Below, piece by piece: positions 18,891-26,792 of a DNA stretch of 64,000 bases; within the stretch, counting starts at the first letter, position 1, and each line of letters starts with the position of its first letter. The notes beneath the pieces are model-generated. The model saw only the letters and a program-made list of their open reading frames with translations, was not told where the DNA came from and did no database searches. The stretch is from positions 4,418,501-4,482,500 of the forward strand of contig NZ_CP116304.1 of NCBI RefSeq assembly GCF_028010285.1, in the 5' to 3' direction. The position numbers were made by a program, and so were the translations under genes. Origin of the DNA: Pseudomonas sp. Q1-7. GTDB lineage: Bacteria; Pseudomonadota; Gammaproteobacteria; Pseudomonadales; Pseudomonadaceae.

Positions 18891-19115
18891 CTACCGTTTC
18901 CTCCGCAGGATCAGCACGGTAGCTACCGCAATAATGATGTAGCCGATGAAATTGGTCGTTGAGGCATCAAGCAGCATGTTGGGGTTGTCGGCCGTGTTCA
19001 TGATCCGACTCGACAAGCCCAGGCCAAGCGGTTCATCCCGAACAGCCAGTAGAACCCCAGCCCCAAGCAAGAGCAGTTTTGGCCACGCCTCGTGTAGAAT
19101 ATCGGTGATCTTCAT
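18891..19115 (-). CDS. 74-residue membrane protein in the island
   Basis: Two hydrophobic segments (about residues 13-25, LLLLGAGVLLAV, and 55-69, FIGYIIIAVATVLIL) are separated by a polar loop. The C-terminus is strongly basic (LRRKR), so both ends probably face the cytoplasm. It starts 57 bp after the end of the 440-residue membrane-protein gene on the same strand, so it may be the third gene of that operon. No family is recognised; small hydrophobic proteins of this kind include holin-like and toxin-like peptides, but nothing in the sequence decides this. Confidence 0.55.
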   Translation of the reverse strand: MKITDILHEAWPKLLLLGAGVLLAVRDEPLGLGLSSRIMNTADNPNMLLDASTTNFIGYIIIAVATVLILRRKR

Positions 19116-19172
19116 CCGTGTTGAACGTTGCTATTGATTCTGTGCCCTTTTCCTTTATCTAAAACAAAGCGC

Positions 19173-20495
19173 TCAATTAGCATTGGCGCAGGATTTTTTC
19201 AGAGCCGGCTCATTTGTTTGAGAGCAAAGTCTTTCCCTCACATCGGCCCAGCGATGGCGAGAGCCATAATCCTCTAAGCATCTAAAATACTGATGGCGCT
19301 CCGAGTGGATTTTCTCAAGAAATGCCAAGGCTTTATCGTTCACGCAAACAGAGTAAACGCACCCCAATAAAAACACTGCCATTGACAAGCCGTTAATAAA
19401 TTTTAATCTTGCTCTTGATCGACCAATTAATCCTAATAACTTTGACTTTGCCTCTCCTGCACTTACCCTTACTTCATTCTCATCTTTCATCACCTCGTAC
19501 CGTTTTAGAGAGCGTTGAACTTGCTCTCCGAGAGCGGCATAGGCTTCATCATGAATGTTGTTAGCAATTACAGTTAGCAGCCACACACACAAAAGACCAA
19601 AGCAAACCAGGAACAATGCAAGGCTATCTGTATTCTTAATTAAAGCAGCGATCGCTATAATTGCACCAGGAATTGCAAAGGCCTTAGATTGACTAGAAGA
19701 TATTGACTCATTAATTTTTGATATATAGTCAGTTGACTTCTCCTCAATCTCTGCCAGCAACTTGTTGACAGAAAATTTATGAAGATATATATCATAATTC
19801 TCTTGATATTTTTTCTTGAGCCGCTTGCCCTGCTTTATGATCCAAGGCATTTCCGAAACAGAGTCTTCTTCTTCCAGCAGTTCAGAAAGGGACGTCCGCA
19901 GAACATCCCTCCTTTCTTTCTGATGCCCATCATTCAGATCAAGATCACTCTGAAGTTTTTTGACTTCATCCGTTGAAATATTCGAAGACGGTATTGCCAT
20001 AAGCTCATCCAAGGAAATTTTCCTTGGATTAATTTCATAAATTTTCGCCCCTTTCTCCGTACTTATAAAGTATATAAGCGTAGAGTCATTCCCTTGCGAT
20101 CCAATATGATCCTTTAAGGAGCTGAGCAAGGCTCGCCAGCCAAGGTAGTATTCAAAGCGCTTTACAGGTTCTGATCTGGTTTCTTGCCCGCTATGAACTG
20201 CTCCGTCTAGAACATAATAATTCCCTGGAATCGAAGAGTTTTGTACGACATGACGCCATAATTCCTCTAGTTTTGGGAAAAATGGTGAATTACCCTGCCA
20301 GGAATCTGAATCAAGATTCACAGAGAGGCACTCTCCATCCTCCCCTCTATCAACGACCCTGCTTCTTTTATAGCCCGCCCCCTGTAAGGCTGAATATAAA
20401 GCATCGATCTTTTCAGGATTCACATAAAGCTCAAGCACACCATCCGCCATAGCGTGCTTAGCATTAGCAAGTAACTCAGCTATCGCCTTCATCAT
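19173..20495 (-). CDS. 440-residue three-helix membrane protein, candidate effector
   Basis: No known family is recognised. Residues 1-200 are soluble and mixed alpha/beta. Residues about 195-265 are highly charged and probably helical. Then come a transmembrane hairpin (about 272-288 and 291-312), a second charged helical region (about 313-365), a third membrane helix (about 366-384) and a Cys-containing tail (Cys406, 424, 436). A soluble sensor part with a membrane hairpin flanked by long helices resembles membrane effectors of bacterial defence systems (SLATT-like), but that is inference. Its start lies inside the end of the NdpA-family gene (20-bp overlap), so the two are co-translated. 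Base composition is AT-rich compared with the host. Confidence 0.75.
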   Translation of the reverse strand: MMKAIAELLANAKHAMADGVLELYVNPEKIDALYSALQGAGYKRSRVVDRGEDGECLSVNLDSDSWQGNSPFFPKLEELWRHVVQNSSIPGNYYVLDGAVHSGQETRSEPVKRFEYYLGWRALLSSLKDHIGSQGNDSTLIYFISTEKGAKIYEINPRKISLDELMAIPSSNISTDEVKKLQSDLDLNDGHQKERRDVLRTSLSELLEEEDSVSEMPWIIKQGKRLKKKYQENYDIYLHKFSVNKLLAEIEEKSTDYISKINESISSSQSKAFAIPGAIIAIAALIKNTDSLALFLVCFGLLCVWLLTVIANNIHDEAYAALGEQVQRSLKRYEVMKDENEVRVSAGEAKSKLLGLIGRSRARLKFINGLSMAVFLLGCVYSVCVNDKALAFLEKIHSERHQYFRCLEDYGSRHRWADVRERLCSQTNEPALKKSCANAN

Positions 20496-21642
20496 CGCTC
20501 TCGGGGATGCCTAATACTGCGAGAATGGCGTCCTTGTCGGCCTGGGATAGCGGAATTCTCATATACTCAAGGTCGTCATCTACAATAACCGGCTTATTAG
20601 AGTCACTGTAACCAATTGATGATGCTTTTACCGAAAGCGCGTAGTTGCTTTGGTAGTCGGAAATCTGGATTGAAACACTTTTCTCCAGGGCGTACCTGGT
20701 TGCTTCGAAAACAGCGTTTACCTGAAAGCCATTTTCGTTCGCAAATTTTGAAAACTTACCAACCGCCGAGTGATTGTCAGGAAGGTTCTTATCTATGATG
20801 TGCTGAATTGCCCCGAGCGGAATCTGTGAGCCTAAATTATTTTCAATATGCTCATAAACCTTCTCAGCAATCTTTTGCTGCAACTTGCTCTTTATGCCAT
20901 TCAGTGCAGAAAACTGACTTATCGCCTTAAATATATTCTCTACACTTTTCTTGTTGGAAACGCTTGAGTCGCAACCTAGCGCAACTTTGAAAAACTCTGC
21001 CTTTGATCGACCCTCGATGAAGTGCAGATAGGCGTCCCCCTCTTTTCGGGGATAGGTTACTTCGAAAAGTGTCAGATCAAACATTGCCGCTTGTCTTAAT
21101 GCATCGATGTCGATGGGCTGCAATCTTTTTGGCTCGAGAGTTTTCTCATCAAACTCAAAGGCACCTTTCTTGTCCACCATCACAATCATTAAGCGCCCAA
21201 GGTCGTCTTCGTCGCCTACGGACTTGTAATGCATGAACACAAGATTGCCACCAACCAGTGACCCTCTTTCTGACTCATTTGCGATATGAGTAAGGAGCTT
21301 CATCTCAGCTTCGGCAAGCTCCGCGAAGCCAAGGTTTGCATTGATATATTTACTAAGATTGCTCGGGGTTTGATTTGATGGCAATCCGGAGAAGTAGCTG
21401 TGAAATTTATTTTTCCGCCTAAACTTCTTCTCTATTTTTTCGACAAATTCGATAGAGGCCTTGCTGGAGAGATTCCAGAGATTGCCAACCACGTACTTGA
21501 ACGGATGACCATCTTGTGAAAGGTCTCTTTCAAGCGAGGAAGTAATGCCAGCAACCATCTTGAATTTCTCGCTCTTTACTTCGCTATCGGCCTCTGCATC
21601 ATCAAAATCTTCAACTTCCGGCACAGAGTATTGCTCGTCCAT
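20476..21642 (-). CDS. nucleoid-associated protein NdpA/YejK (NA37) family
   Basis: Encodes 388 residues. The conserved core of the NA37 family is recognisable at about residues 205-223 (YLHFIEGRSKAEFFKVALG), which aligns with the YejK segment YLTFLKGRVGRKVADFF. The N-terminal half also follows the family (SNLSKYINANLGFAELAEAEM..., then GNLVFMHYKSVGDEDDLGRLMIVMV). It is longer than E. coli YejK (335 residues), with an acidic N-terminal extension and an acidic tail. YejK binds nucleoid DNA and topoisomerases. The minus-strand leader has a strong ribosome site (gggaggggg). It is the first gene of the island module. Confidence 0.8.
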   Translation of the reverse strand: MDEQYSVPEVEDFDDAEADSEVKSEKFKMVAGITSSLERDLSQDGHPFKYVVGNLWNLSSKASIEFVEKIEKKFRRKNKFHSYFSGLPSNQTPSNLSKYINANLGFAELAEAEMKLLTHIANESERGSLVGGNLVFMHYKSVGDEDDLGRLMIVMVDKKGAFEFDEKTLEPKRLQPIDIDALRQAAMFDLTLFEVTYPRKEGDAYLHFIEGRSKAEFFKVALGCDSSVSNKKSVENIFKAISQFSALNGIKSKLQQKIAEKVYEHIENNLGSQIPLGAIQHIIDKNLPDNHSAVGKFSKFANENGFQVNAVFEATRYALEKSVSIQISDYQSNYALSVKASSIGYSDSNKPVIVDDDLEYMRIPLSQADKDAILAVLGIPESDDEGDS

Positions 21643-21857
21643 AACCCCCTCCCATCTAGGTGCTTACAATAAACTTCAATGTTGGCTAGGAGGGAGCTCT
21701 TTGACTCTCGCAACCTCCCTGTTGCTGATAGTATGGAATAGACTATCTATCACTTTCCCTTACGCACTAACCTGTCTAAGAGTAATGCCTGAAAGTTCTC
21801 TTCGGCTGCGTCGCTAGTAGCGATCACCGACAATAACTATCTGATCCCAAGATTAGT

Positions 21858-22106
21858 CTAATTTCGATCAACTTCATCATAGCTAGGGCTCGTTTGCCCT
21901 ATCTCGGGGGCAATTTGACCACTGGCCAGCCATAACGCGTACTGCGGAAAGACCTTCACTAGCACGTCGATTTCTTCCGTGCTGACCCGTACAGCGCCTT
22001 TGCTAACACTCCGCCAGCGGTCGTGATTGCCCCCGCCAAGCTCGCTGGCCTTCTTCGGACCAAGCAGCTTGATCAATGCTCGCGCTCTATCGCCCGCTGT
22101 CTGCAT
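21858..22106 (-). CDS. phage-type HTH repressor (82 residues)
   Basis: A small DNA-binding protein of a style common in Pseudomonas phages: DRARALIKLLGPKKASELGGGNHDRWRSVSKG forms a helix-turn-helix, followed by STEEIDVLVKVFPQYALWLASG and a short polar tail. It is divergent from the excisionase-like gene at 22251, with a 144-bp control region between them, the standard repressor/excisionase switch of Pf-type filamentous prophages. A longer open frame runs upstream through the tRNA gene but is spurious; the ATG at 22106 begins the fold. Confidence 0.75.
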   Translation of the reverse strand: MQTAGDRARALIKLLGPKKASELGGGNHDRWRSVSKGAVRVSTEEIDVLVKVFPQYALWLASGQIAPEIGQTSPSYDEVDRN

Positions 22107-22250
22107 AAAACCGTCATTCACCGTGCAATCTGGGCAATAGCTTCCCAGATCGTCATTCCGTGGGATATAGTTTCCCTCGTGGGAAATAGCTACCCAGAGG
22201 ATGAAGGCGGACCGGCCTTCAAAACAGCCACGAATAGTGACGGAACGAGC

Positions 22251-22466
22251 ATGGAACTGGAAGAGCTCTCCCCGGCCAATCTGGCCGGCCCTCAACAGGA
22301 CGTAGAACCCATCGCCGCCTGGGCGGATCGCAACGGTGTCACCTGCGACACCGCCCGCGCCTGGGTGTATCGGGGAATCATCCCCTCGGTGAAGCTCGGC
22401 AAGCTGCGCATGATCAATTGCGCCCTGCCACGCCGTTGGCTGCCTGAACTGGAGCGAAGCGCATGA
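22251..22466 (+). CDS. excisionase/Cox-like MerR-fold DNA-binding protein
   Basis: Encodes 71 residues. The core VEPIAAWADRNGVTCDTARAWVYRGIIPSVKLGKLRMIN has the winged-helix pattern of small excisionases: a turn, then AxxWVxRGxIPxxKLGKxR. Such proteins direct integrase toward excision and often repress the repressor promoter. Its position, divergent from the repressor, supports this role. The stop overlaps the next gene start by 4 bp. No integrase gene is present in the island. Confidence 0.7.
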   Translation: MELEELSPANLAGPQQDVEPIAAWADRNGVTCDTARAWVYRGIIPSVKLGKLRMINCALPRRWLPELERSA

Positions 22467-22741
22467 AGGAACGTACGCAGGAACGCGTTGAGCTGAACAC
22501 CAGCCGGGCCCTGTCCTTTCTGGGCCATACGGTGCTTGCGGAACTGGCCTGGGACGACGAGCCACGGTCGCTGTGGAACTGCTACCACATCGTAGGCGTG
22601 GTGTTGCCGGTGGAAGGTATCTACGAGGCCGGTTACTTCCTGGTGATGAACGCACTGGAAGAGGAGTGCTTTCTGGACGAGCTGTTCTGGTCGGATATCC
22701 ACAGCATGAAGACGTTGGAACGGCGCAGGCTGAAGGATTAG
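22463..22741 (+). CDS. Pf-phage early protein-like (PA0717 type), unknown function
   Basis: Encodes 92 residues (RERVELNTSRALSFLGHTVL-like start: ERVELNTSRALSFLGHTVLA, then LAWDDEPRSLWNCYHIVGVVLP). From memory this strongly resembles the small early protein encoded right after the excisionase in Pf1/Pf4 filamentous phages. It overlaps the excisionase-like gene by 4 bp. In Pf phages replication and coat genes follow; here the tRNA-Ser gene follows directly, so the phage core is missing. Confidence 0.65.
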   Translation: MKERTQERVELNTSRALSFLGHTVLAELAWDDEPRSLWNCYHIVGVVLPVEGIYEAGYFLVMNALEEECFLDELFWSDIHSMKTLERRRLKD

Positions 22742-22795
22742 GACTTACCCGCTGGCCGGGTGCGTCTTTGTCAGGCTTGAGCACCCTGAAAGCAC

Positions 22796-22827
22796 AAAGC
22801 CCCTGACTCCGGGGAGTCAGGGGCTTT
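22796..22827 (-). terminator. strong bidirectional terminator next to tRNA-Ser
   Basis: A long near-perfect stem (aaagcccctgactcc / ggagtcaggggcttt). It lies just downstream of the tRNA-Ser gene on the minus strand and just after the last plus-strand phage gene, and can serve both. It is inside the island, so the element itself supplies the tRNA terminator. Confidence 0.75.
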
Positions 22828-22835
22828 GCTATGTA

Positions 22836-22925
22836 TGGCGGGAAGATAGGGATTTGAACCCTAGGTGCCATTGCTGACACAACGGATTTCGAATCCGTCC
22901 CGTTCGGCCACTCCGGCATCTTCCC
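22836..22925 (-). tRNA. tRNA-Ser (anticodon CGA)
   Basis: A 90-base tRNA with a 7-bp acceptor stem (gggaaga / tcttccc), a discriminator G and encoded CCA. The anticodon arm is acgga-TTCGAAA-tccgt, giving anticodon CGA, and the long variable arm is typical of serine tRNAs. The 3' end is the integration site of the island to the left, and its last 23 bases before the terminal A are repeated at 18747-18769. Confidence 0.95.
22837..22859. repeat. attR: 23-bp repeat within the tRNA-Ser 3' end
   Basis: Identical to 18747-18769 in the same orientation. It covers CCA, the 3' acceptor strand and part of the T arm, the standard crossover region for tRNA-targeting integrases. Confidence 0.9.
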
Positions 22926-23035
22926 GAACGGCGCGCATGATACCAGCTCAGCGGCCGTTGGCGAAGCCTGTGGCGCGATTTTTTCGCGTGGTTTCAGATG
23001 GTTGCGATTGTGGACAGGCCCAGCAAGCCCCCCCG

Positions 23036-23058
23036 CCCCTCTCCCAGGGGGAGAGGGG
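23036..23058 (-). terminator. C/G-rich hairpin downstream of purC
   Basis: A 10-bp stem (cccctctccc / gggagagggg) 14 bp after the purC stop codon. There is no T tract. The same CCCTCTCCC palindrome occurs inside the two MITEs, so it may be part of a wider repeat family that acts as a 3' hairpin. Confidence 0.4.
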
Positions 23059-23071
23059 AGATAGACGCAGC

Positions 23072-23941
23072 TCAGGAAGTCAGCTTGGTCAGCGCTTCGC
23101 GGTACTTGTCAGCGGTCTTCCGGGCGACGTCGGCGGGGACGGCGGGAGCCGGCGGCTCCTTGTTCCAGCCGGTGGATTCCAGCCAGTCGCGAACGAACTG
23201 CTTGTCGAAGCTCGGCGGGTTCTTGCCTTCGACGTAGCTTTCCACCGGCCAGAAGCGGCTGGAGTCGGGGGTCAGGACTTCGTCCATCAGGGTCAGGGTG
23301 CCGTCTTCGTCGAGGCCGAATTCGAATTTGGTGTCGGCGATGATGATGCCGCGGGTGGCGGCGTATTCAACGGCGGTGCTGTACAGGGCGATGGCGGTGT
23401 CGCGGACCTTGGCGGCCAGTTCCTTGCCGATGATGGCTTCGCACTGTTCGAAGGAGATGTTCTCGTCATGGTCGCCGACGGCGGCCTTGGTCGAGGGGGT
23501 GAAGATGGGCTGCGGGAGCTTGGAGGCTTCCTTCAGGCCCGCCGGCAGCTGGATGCCGCAGACGGTGCCGGTCTTCTGGTATTCCTTCCAGCCGGAGCCG
23601 ACGATGTAGCCACGCACGATGGCTTCGACGGCGACGGGCTTCAGGCGCTTGGCGACCACGGCGCGGCCTTCCACCAGGGGCAGTTCGGCGGCGGGCACCA
23701 CGTCTTGCACTTGATCACCGGTGAAGTGGTTGGGCACGACGTCCTTGAGCTTGTCGAACCAGAAGTTGGAAATGGCGGTGAGGATCTTGCCCTTGTCCGG
23801 GATCGGCTGGTCGAGGATCACGTCGAACGCGGAAAGGCGGTCGGTGGCGACCATCAGCATGCGCTTGTCGTCGATCTCGTACAGGTCGCGGACCTTGCCC
23901 GAGTAGATCTTCTTCAAGCTGAGGGTGGTGGGTGTGCTCAT
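23072..23941 (-). CDS. purC: SAICAR synthase, long (Ade1-like) form
   Basis: Encodes 289 residues. It ligates aspartate to CAIR in de novo purine synthesis. Family motifs are [64 protein letters not shown] and [15 protein letters not shown]. It is the long form seen in yeast Ade1 and many beta-proteobacteria. From memory, the P. aeruginosa and P. putida PurC is a different 236-residue form. It sits in the place where Pseudomonas normally has purC, after dapA and bamC, but the metallo-beta-lactamase-fold gene expected between bamC and purC is missing. A hairpin at 23971-23992 separates it from bamC. Confidence 0.93.
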   Translation of the reverse strand: MSTPTTLSLKKIYSGKVRDLYEIDDKRMLMVATDRLSAFDVILDQPIPDKGKILTAISNFWFDKLKDVVPNHFTGDQVQDVVPAAELPLVEGRAVVAKRLKPVAVEAIVRGYIVGSGWKEYQKTGTVCGIQLPAGLKEASKLPQPIFTPSTKAAVGDHDENISFEQCEAIIGKELAAKVRDTAIALYSTAVEYAATRGIIIADTKFEFGLDEDGTLTLMDEVLTPDSSRFWPVESYVEGKNPPSFDKQFVRDWLESTGWNKEPPAPAVPADVARKTADKYREALTKLTS

Positions 23942-23970
23942 GTCGTTTTCCGCCTTTATCAAACGAAACA

Positions 23971-23992
23971 GGCGAAACCCGAGGGTTTCGCC
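23971..23992 (-). terminator. terminator-like hairpin between bamC and purC
   Basis: A perfect 10-bp stem (ggcgaaaccc / gggtttcgcc) with a 2-base loop, followed by T-rich sequence on both strands. It lies between the bamC stop and purC start on the minus strand and probably ends dapA-bamC transcripts. Confidence 0.6.
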
Positions 23993-24028
23993 TTGTTGTT
24001 TCCACGATTCGCCGCGGTGCGGCGTACC

Positions 24029-25147
24029 TTAGCCGAGGTTTTCCTGGATCAGGGTCAGCACGCGGCGCGCCACGTCGGCGGGCGCCACGGTGTTGATGTC
24101 CTTCTCGACGGTCACCTGCACGGTGTCGCCGACGCGGGTCAGGCGCACCTGGTAGCGCTCGGCGCGGGCTTCGATTTCTTCCTCGCTGGGGTCGCTGCCC
24201 CACAGGCGGCTGAAGAAGCCGGGTTTCTCGTCCTTCTTCTGGGCGCCTTCGGCCAGGTTGATGTAGTAGACGCCCAGGCTGCGGTTGAGGTCGTCGACGC
24301 GGACGTCGCCGGTTTCCAGGGCGCGGCCGACGCTGGACCAGGAGCGGTCGAAGTCGGCGCCGAGGCTGAGCATGGGGTTGCCGTTGCCGTCTTCGGAGAG
24401 GGTCACGCGGCTCGGTGCGTCGAAGTCGCGGGCGGCGAGCAGGGACACGGAACCGCCTTGCTCGTTGCTGCGGACCATGCTGGCAAGCATTTCATCCAGC
24501 AGGGCGGCTTCCAGGCTCGGGCTGTCGGAGCGGCTCGGCCAGCCGGTATCGGCGGTGCTGCCGGCCGGACGGTGGACGGTGGTGACGAAGACTTCGCTGG
24601 TGTTGCGCTGCACGCCCGGCTCGATGCGCACACGGGCGCGGATTTCGCTGTCCGGTTCGACACCGCTGACGCGGCTGCCGAGACGCCGGGCCAGGGGGCC
24701 GGAGAGCTGGTCGAGGCGCTGCCAGCCGGTGCTGAATTCACCGGTCTGCGGCCGTTCGTCGGCGATGCGGAAACCGCCATCCTCGAAGAACTGGCGAGCC
24801 ACCGGCCAGACTTCCGCCGGTACGCGCTGGGCAACCACCCAACGGGAGTCGCCGCTCTTCTGCAGGCTGTAGTCGCTGACTTCGCCCTTGGCCTGGATGG
24901 CCAGCGGGCGGGGTACTTCGAATTCACCTTCGGCACGGCTGTCGGCCACGTTCATCGGAACCGGCAGCAGCGGGTCGAGGCGCTTGGCGTCGGCATCCGG
25001 CGGGAGCTGCATGGGCGCGGCCTGGCGCGCCTCCAGGTAGTCGCTGCCACGGTCGCGGAAGTAGCCATCTTGGCCCCAGAGCCAGCCGCAACCGCTGGTG
25101 CTGGAAATGATCAGGGCGAGTGCGGAGAGTCCGGCCAGTCGCTTCAT
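24029..25147 (-). CDS. bamC: outer-membrane assembly lipoprotein BamC
   Basis: Encodes 372 residues. A lipoprotein signal ends at LIISSTSGC (Cys20), with the mature protein starting [18 protein letters not shown], as in BamC (NlpB). Two helix-grip-type domains follow (about residues 90-215 and 235-370), the second ending in [20 protein letters not shown]. BamC is a periplasm-facing lipoprotein of the BAM complex that inserts beta-barrel proteins. It lies 18 bp after dapA on the same strand, the conserved dapA-bamC pair. Confidence 0.93.
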   Translation of the reverse strand: MKRLAGLSALALIISSTSGCGWLWGQDGYFRDRGSDYLEARQAAPMQLPPDADAKRLDPLLPVPMNVADSRAEGEFEVPRPLAIQAKGEVSDYSLQKSGDSRWVVAQRVPAEVWPVARQFFEDGGFRIADERPQTGEFSTGWQRLDQLSGPLARRLGSRVSGVEPDSEIRARVRIEPGVQRNTSEVFVTTVHRPAGSTADTGWPSRSDSPSLEAALLDEMLASMVRSNEQGGSVSLLAARDFDAPSRVTLSEDGNGNPMLSLGADFDRSWSSVGRALETGDVRVDDLNRSLGVYYINLAEGAQKKDEKPGFFSRLWGSDPSEEEIEARAERYQVRLTRVGDTVQVTVEKDINTVAPADVARRVLTLIQENLG

Positions 25148-25165
25148 GCGGAATGTTTCCTTGGA

Positions 25166-26044
25166 TTAGGCCAGTACGCCGGTCTGGCGCATGGCTTGGC
25201 GCAGAGGCTCGTGGCAACGCGGGCTGAGCCAGGTCAGCGGCAGGCGGATACCGTCAGGGATCAGACCCATTTCGTGCAGGGCGAACTTCACCGGAATCGG
25301 ATTGGATTCGATGAACAGCGCCTTGTGCAGCGGCATCAGTTTGTCGTTGATCGCACGGGCGGCGTCGGCCTCGCCTGCCATGGCGGCAGCGCAGAGGTCG
25401 GCCATGGCGCGCGGGGCGACGTTGGCGGTAACGGAGATGTTGCCCTTGCCGCCCATCAGCATGAGCTCGACGGCGGTGGCGTCGTCACCGGAGTAGACGA
25501 GGAAATCCTTGCTCACGCGGTCCAGCACTTCCTGGCCGCGCTGCAGGTCGCCGGTGGCTTCCTTGATGCCGATGATGTTGCTGATCTTGGACAGCCGCTC
25601 GACGGTTTCCGGGAGCATGTCGCAGACGGTGCGGCCCGGTACGTTGTAGAGGATCTGCGGGATGGCCACGGCTTCGGCGATATGGCGGAAGTGCTGGTAC
25701 AGGCCTTCCTGGGTCGGTTTGTTGTAGTAGGGGGTCACCAGCAGGCAGGCGTCCGCGCCAACCTGCTTGGCGGCGGCGGTGAGTTCGACCGATTCACGAG
25801 TGGAATTGCCGCCAGTGCCGGCGATGACCGGAATGCGACCCTTGACCTGGTCGACGACGCGGCGGATCACTTCGACGTGTTCGGTGACGTCAAGCGTGGC
25901 GGATTCGCCCGTGGTGCCGACGGCGACTATGGCGTTGGTGCCCTCTTGAAGATGGAAGTCAACGAGCTTGGAAAGGCAGTCCCAATCCAATTGTCCCTGC
26001 GCATCCATGGGCGTAACCAGTGCCACCATACTGCCCGCAATCAT
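25166..26044 (-). CDS. dapA: 4-hydroxy-tetrahydrodipicolinate synthase
   Basis: Encodes 292 residues. It condenses pyruvate and aspartate semialdehyde in lysine and diaminopimelate synthesis. Typical motifs are [33 protein letters not shown] and the Schiff-base lysine in [10 protein letters not shown]. The ATG at 26044 starts the canonical [13 protein letters not shown]; upstream in-frame sequence is not conserved. It is divergent from gcvR and is the first gene of the dapA-bamC unit. Confidence 0.97.
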   Translation of the reverse strand: MIAGSMVALVTPMDAQGQLDWDCLSKLVDFHLQEGTNAIVAVGTTGESATLDVTEHVEVIRRVVDQVKGRIPVIAGTGGNSTRESVELTAAAKQVGADACLLVTPYYNKPTQEGLYQHFRHIAEAVAIPQILYNVPGRTVCDMLPETVERLSKISNIIGIKEATGDLQRGQEVLDRVSKDFLVYSGDDATAVELMLMGGKGNISVTANVAPRAMADLCAAAMAGEADAARAINDKLMPLHKALFIESNPIPVKFALHEMGLIPDGIRLPLTWLSPRCHEPLRQAMRQTGVLA

Positions 26045-26221
26045 GCAACCGCTCCTGCCGGAAAAAGTGAGCCGTAATGGTACTGTCGGCTCTGGCCTTG
26101 CACAAGGTGAACGCAAGCGCCGTCAGGCGGTTACGGCATTTCCCTCGGCGCCGCTTTTCGCTAACCTTCCCCGTTTGAACAGCGCGGTCCCGGCCGCCTC
26201 CCCACGCTTTAGGAATGCTGC

Positions 26222-26779
26222 ATGTCCACCACCCCGCCCCGCGAACAATTCCTCCTGATCAGTGCCCTGGGCCGCAACCCGATGGAGCTGACCAATGTGC
26301 TGTGCCGCGCCAGCCAGGAAAACCGCTGCGCCGTGGTCAGCAGCCGGCTGACCCGCCACGGCGAGTTCTGCGCCCTGGTGCTGCAGATCTCCGGTAGCTG
26401 GGACGGCCTGGCGCGCCTGGAGTCGGGCCTGTCGGCGCTTTCAAAGCGTCATGGCTTTACCGCAAACGTGACCCGCAGCAGCGCTCTGGAGGTCCGTCCC
26501 CAGGCCCTGCCCTACGTCGCCTACGTCAGCGCGGCCTACCGTCCGGACATCCTCAACGAGCTGTGCCAGTTCTTCCTCGACCACCGCGTCGAACTGGAGA
26601 GCCTCACCTGTGACACCTACCAGGCTCCGCAGACCGGCGGCACCATGCTCAATGCCACCATCACCGTGACGCTGCCGGCCGGCACCCAGATCAGTTGGCT
26701 GCGCGATCAGTTCCTGGATTTCGCCGATGCCTTGAACCTGGACGCCCTGATCGAGCCCTGGCGCCCGCAACATCCTTGA
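26222..26779 (+). CDS. gcvR: glycine cleavage system regulator GcvR (ACT-domain)
   Basis: Encodes 185 residues with two ACT-type domains: REQFLLISALGRNPMELTNVLCR... (about 8-85) and PYVAYVSAAYRPDILNELCQFFLDHRVELESLTC (about 96-175). GcvR proteins control the glycine cleavage genes by contacting GcvA rather than DNA. The gene is followed 13 bp later by bcp on the same strand, and this gcvR-bcp pair beside dapA is conserved in Pseudomonas. Confidence 0.88.
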   Translation: MSTTPPREQFLLISALGRNPMELTNVLCRASQENRCAVVSSRLTRHGEFCALVLQISGSWDGLARLESGLSALSKRHGFTANVTRSSALEVRPQALPYVAYVSAAYRPDILNELCQFFLDHRVELESLTCDTYQAPQTGGTMLNATITVTLPAGTQISWLRDQFLDFADALNLDALIEPWRPQHP

Positions 26780-26792
26780 GGAGTCGAGAAAC

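Larger units (their letters stand above)
18747..22859. mobile_element. tRNA-Ser integrated island with phage control genes and NdpA/membrane cargo
   Basis: The segment lies between the 23-bp repeats and has clearly lower GC content than the flanks, most strongly at 19.1-21.7 kb. It contains three minus-strand cargo genes, a minus-strand repressor, and plus-strand excisionase-like and Pf-type early genes. Integrase, replication, coat and assembly genes are all absent. In the filamentous prophage Pf4, from memory, the repressor and excisionase sit at one end with cargo genes beside the repressor, which is the same arrangement. The element is therefore either a decayed Pf-type prophage that kept its cargo, or a small satellite that depends on a helper integrase. 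Confidence 0.8.

Noticed and set aside
21858-22919. A 353-codon minus-strand frame running through tRNA-Ser into the repressor.
   Set aside because: The upstream part is noncoding tRNA and intergenic sequence; only the last 82 codons form a recognisable protein.
22865-26077. A plus-strand open frame of 1070 codons opposite purC, bamC and dapA.
   Set aside because: Antisense shadow of three well-recognised genes; low-complexity Gly/Val/Ala composition with no motifs.
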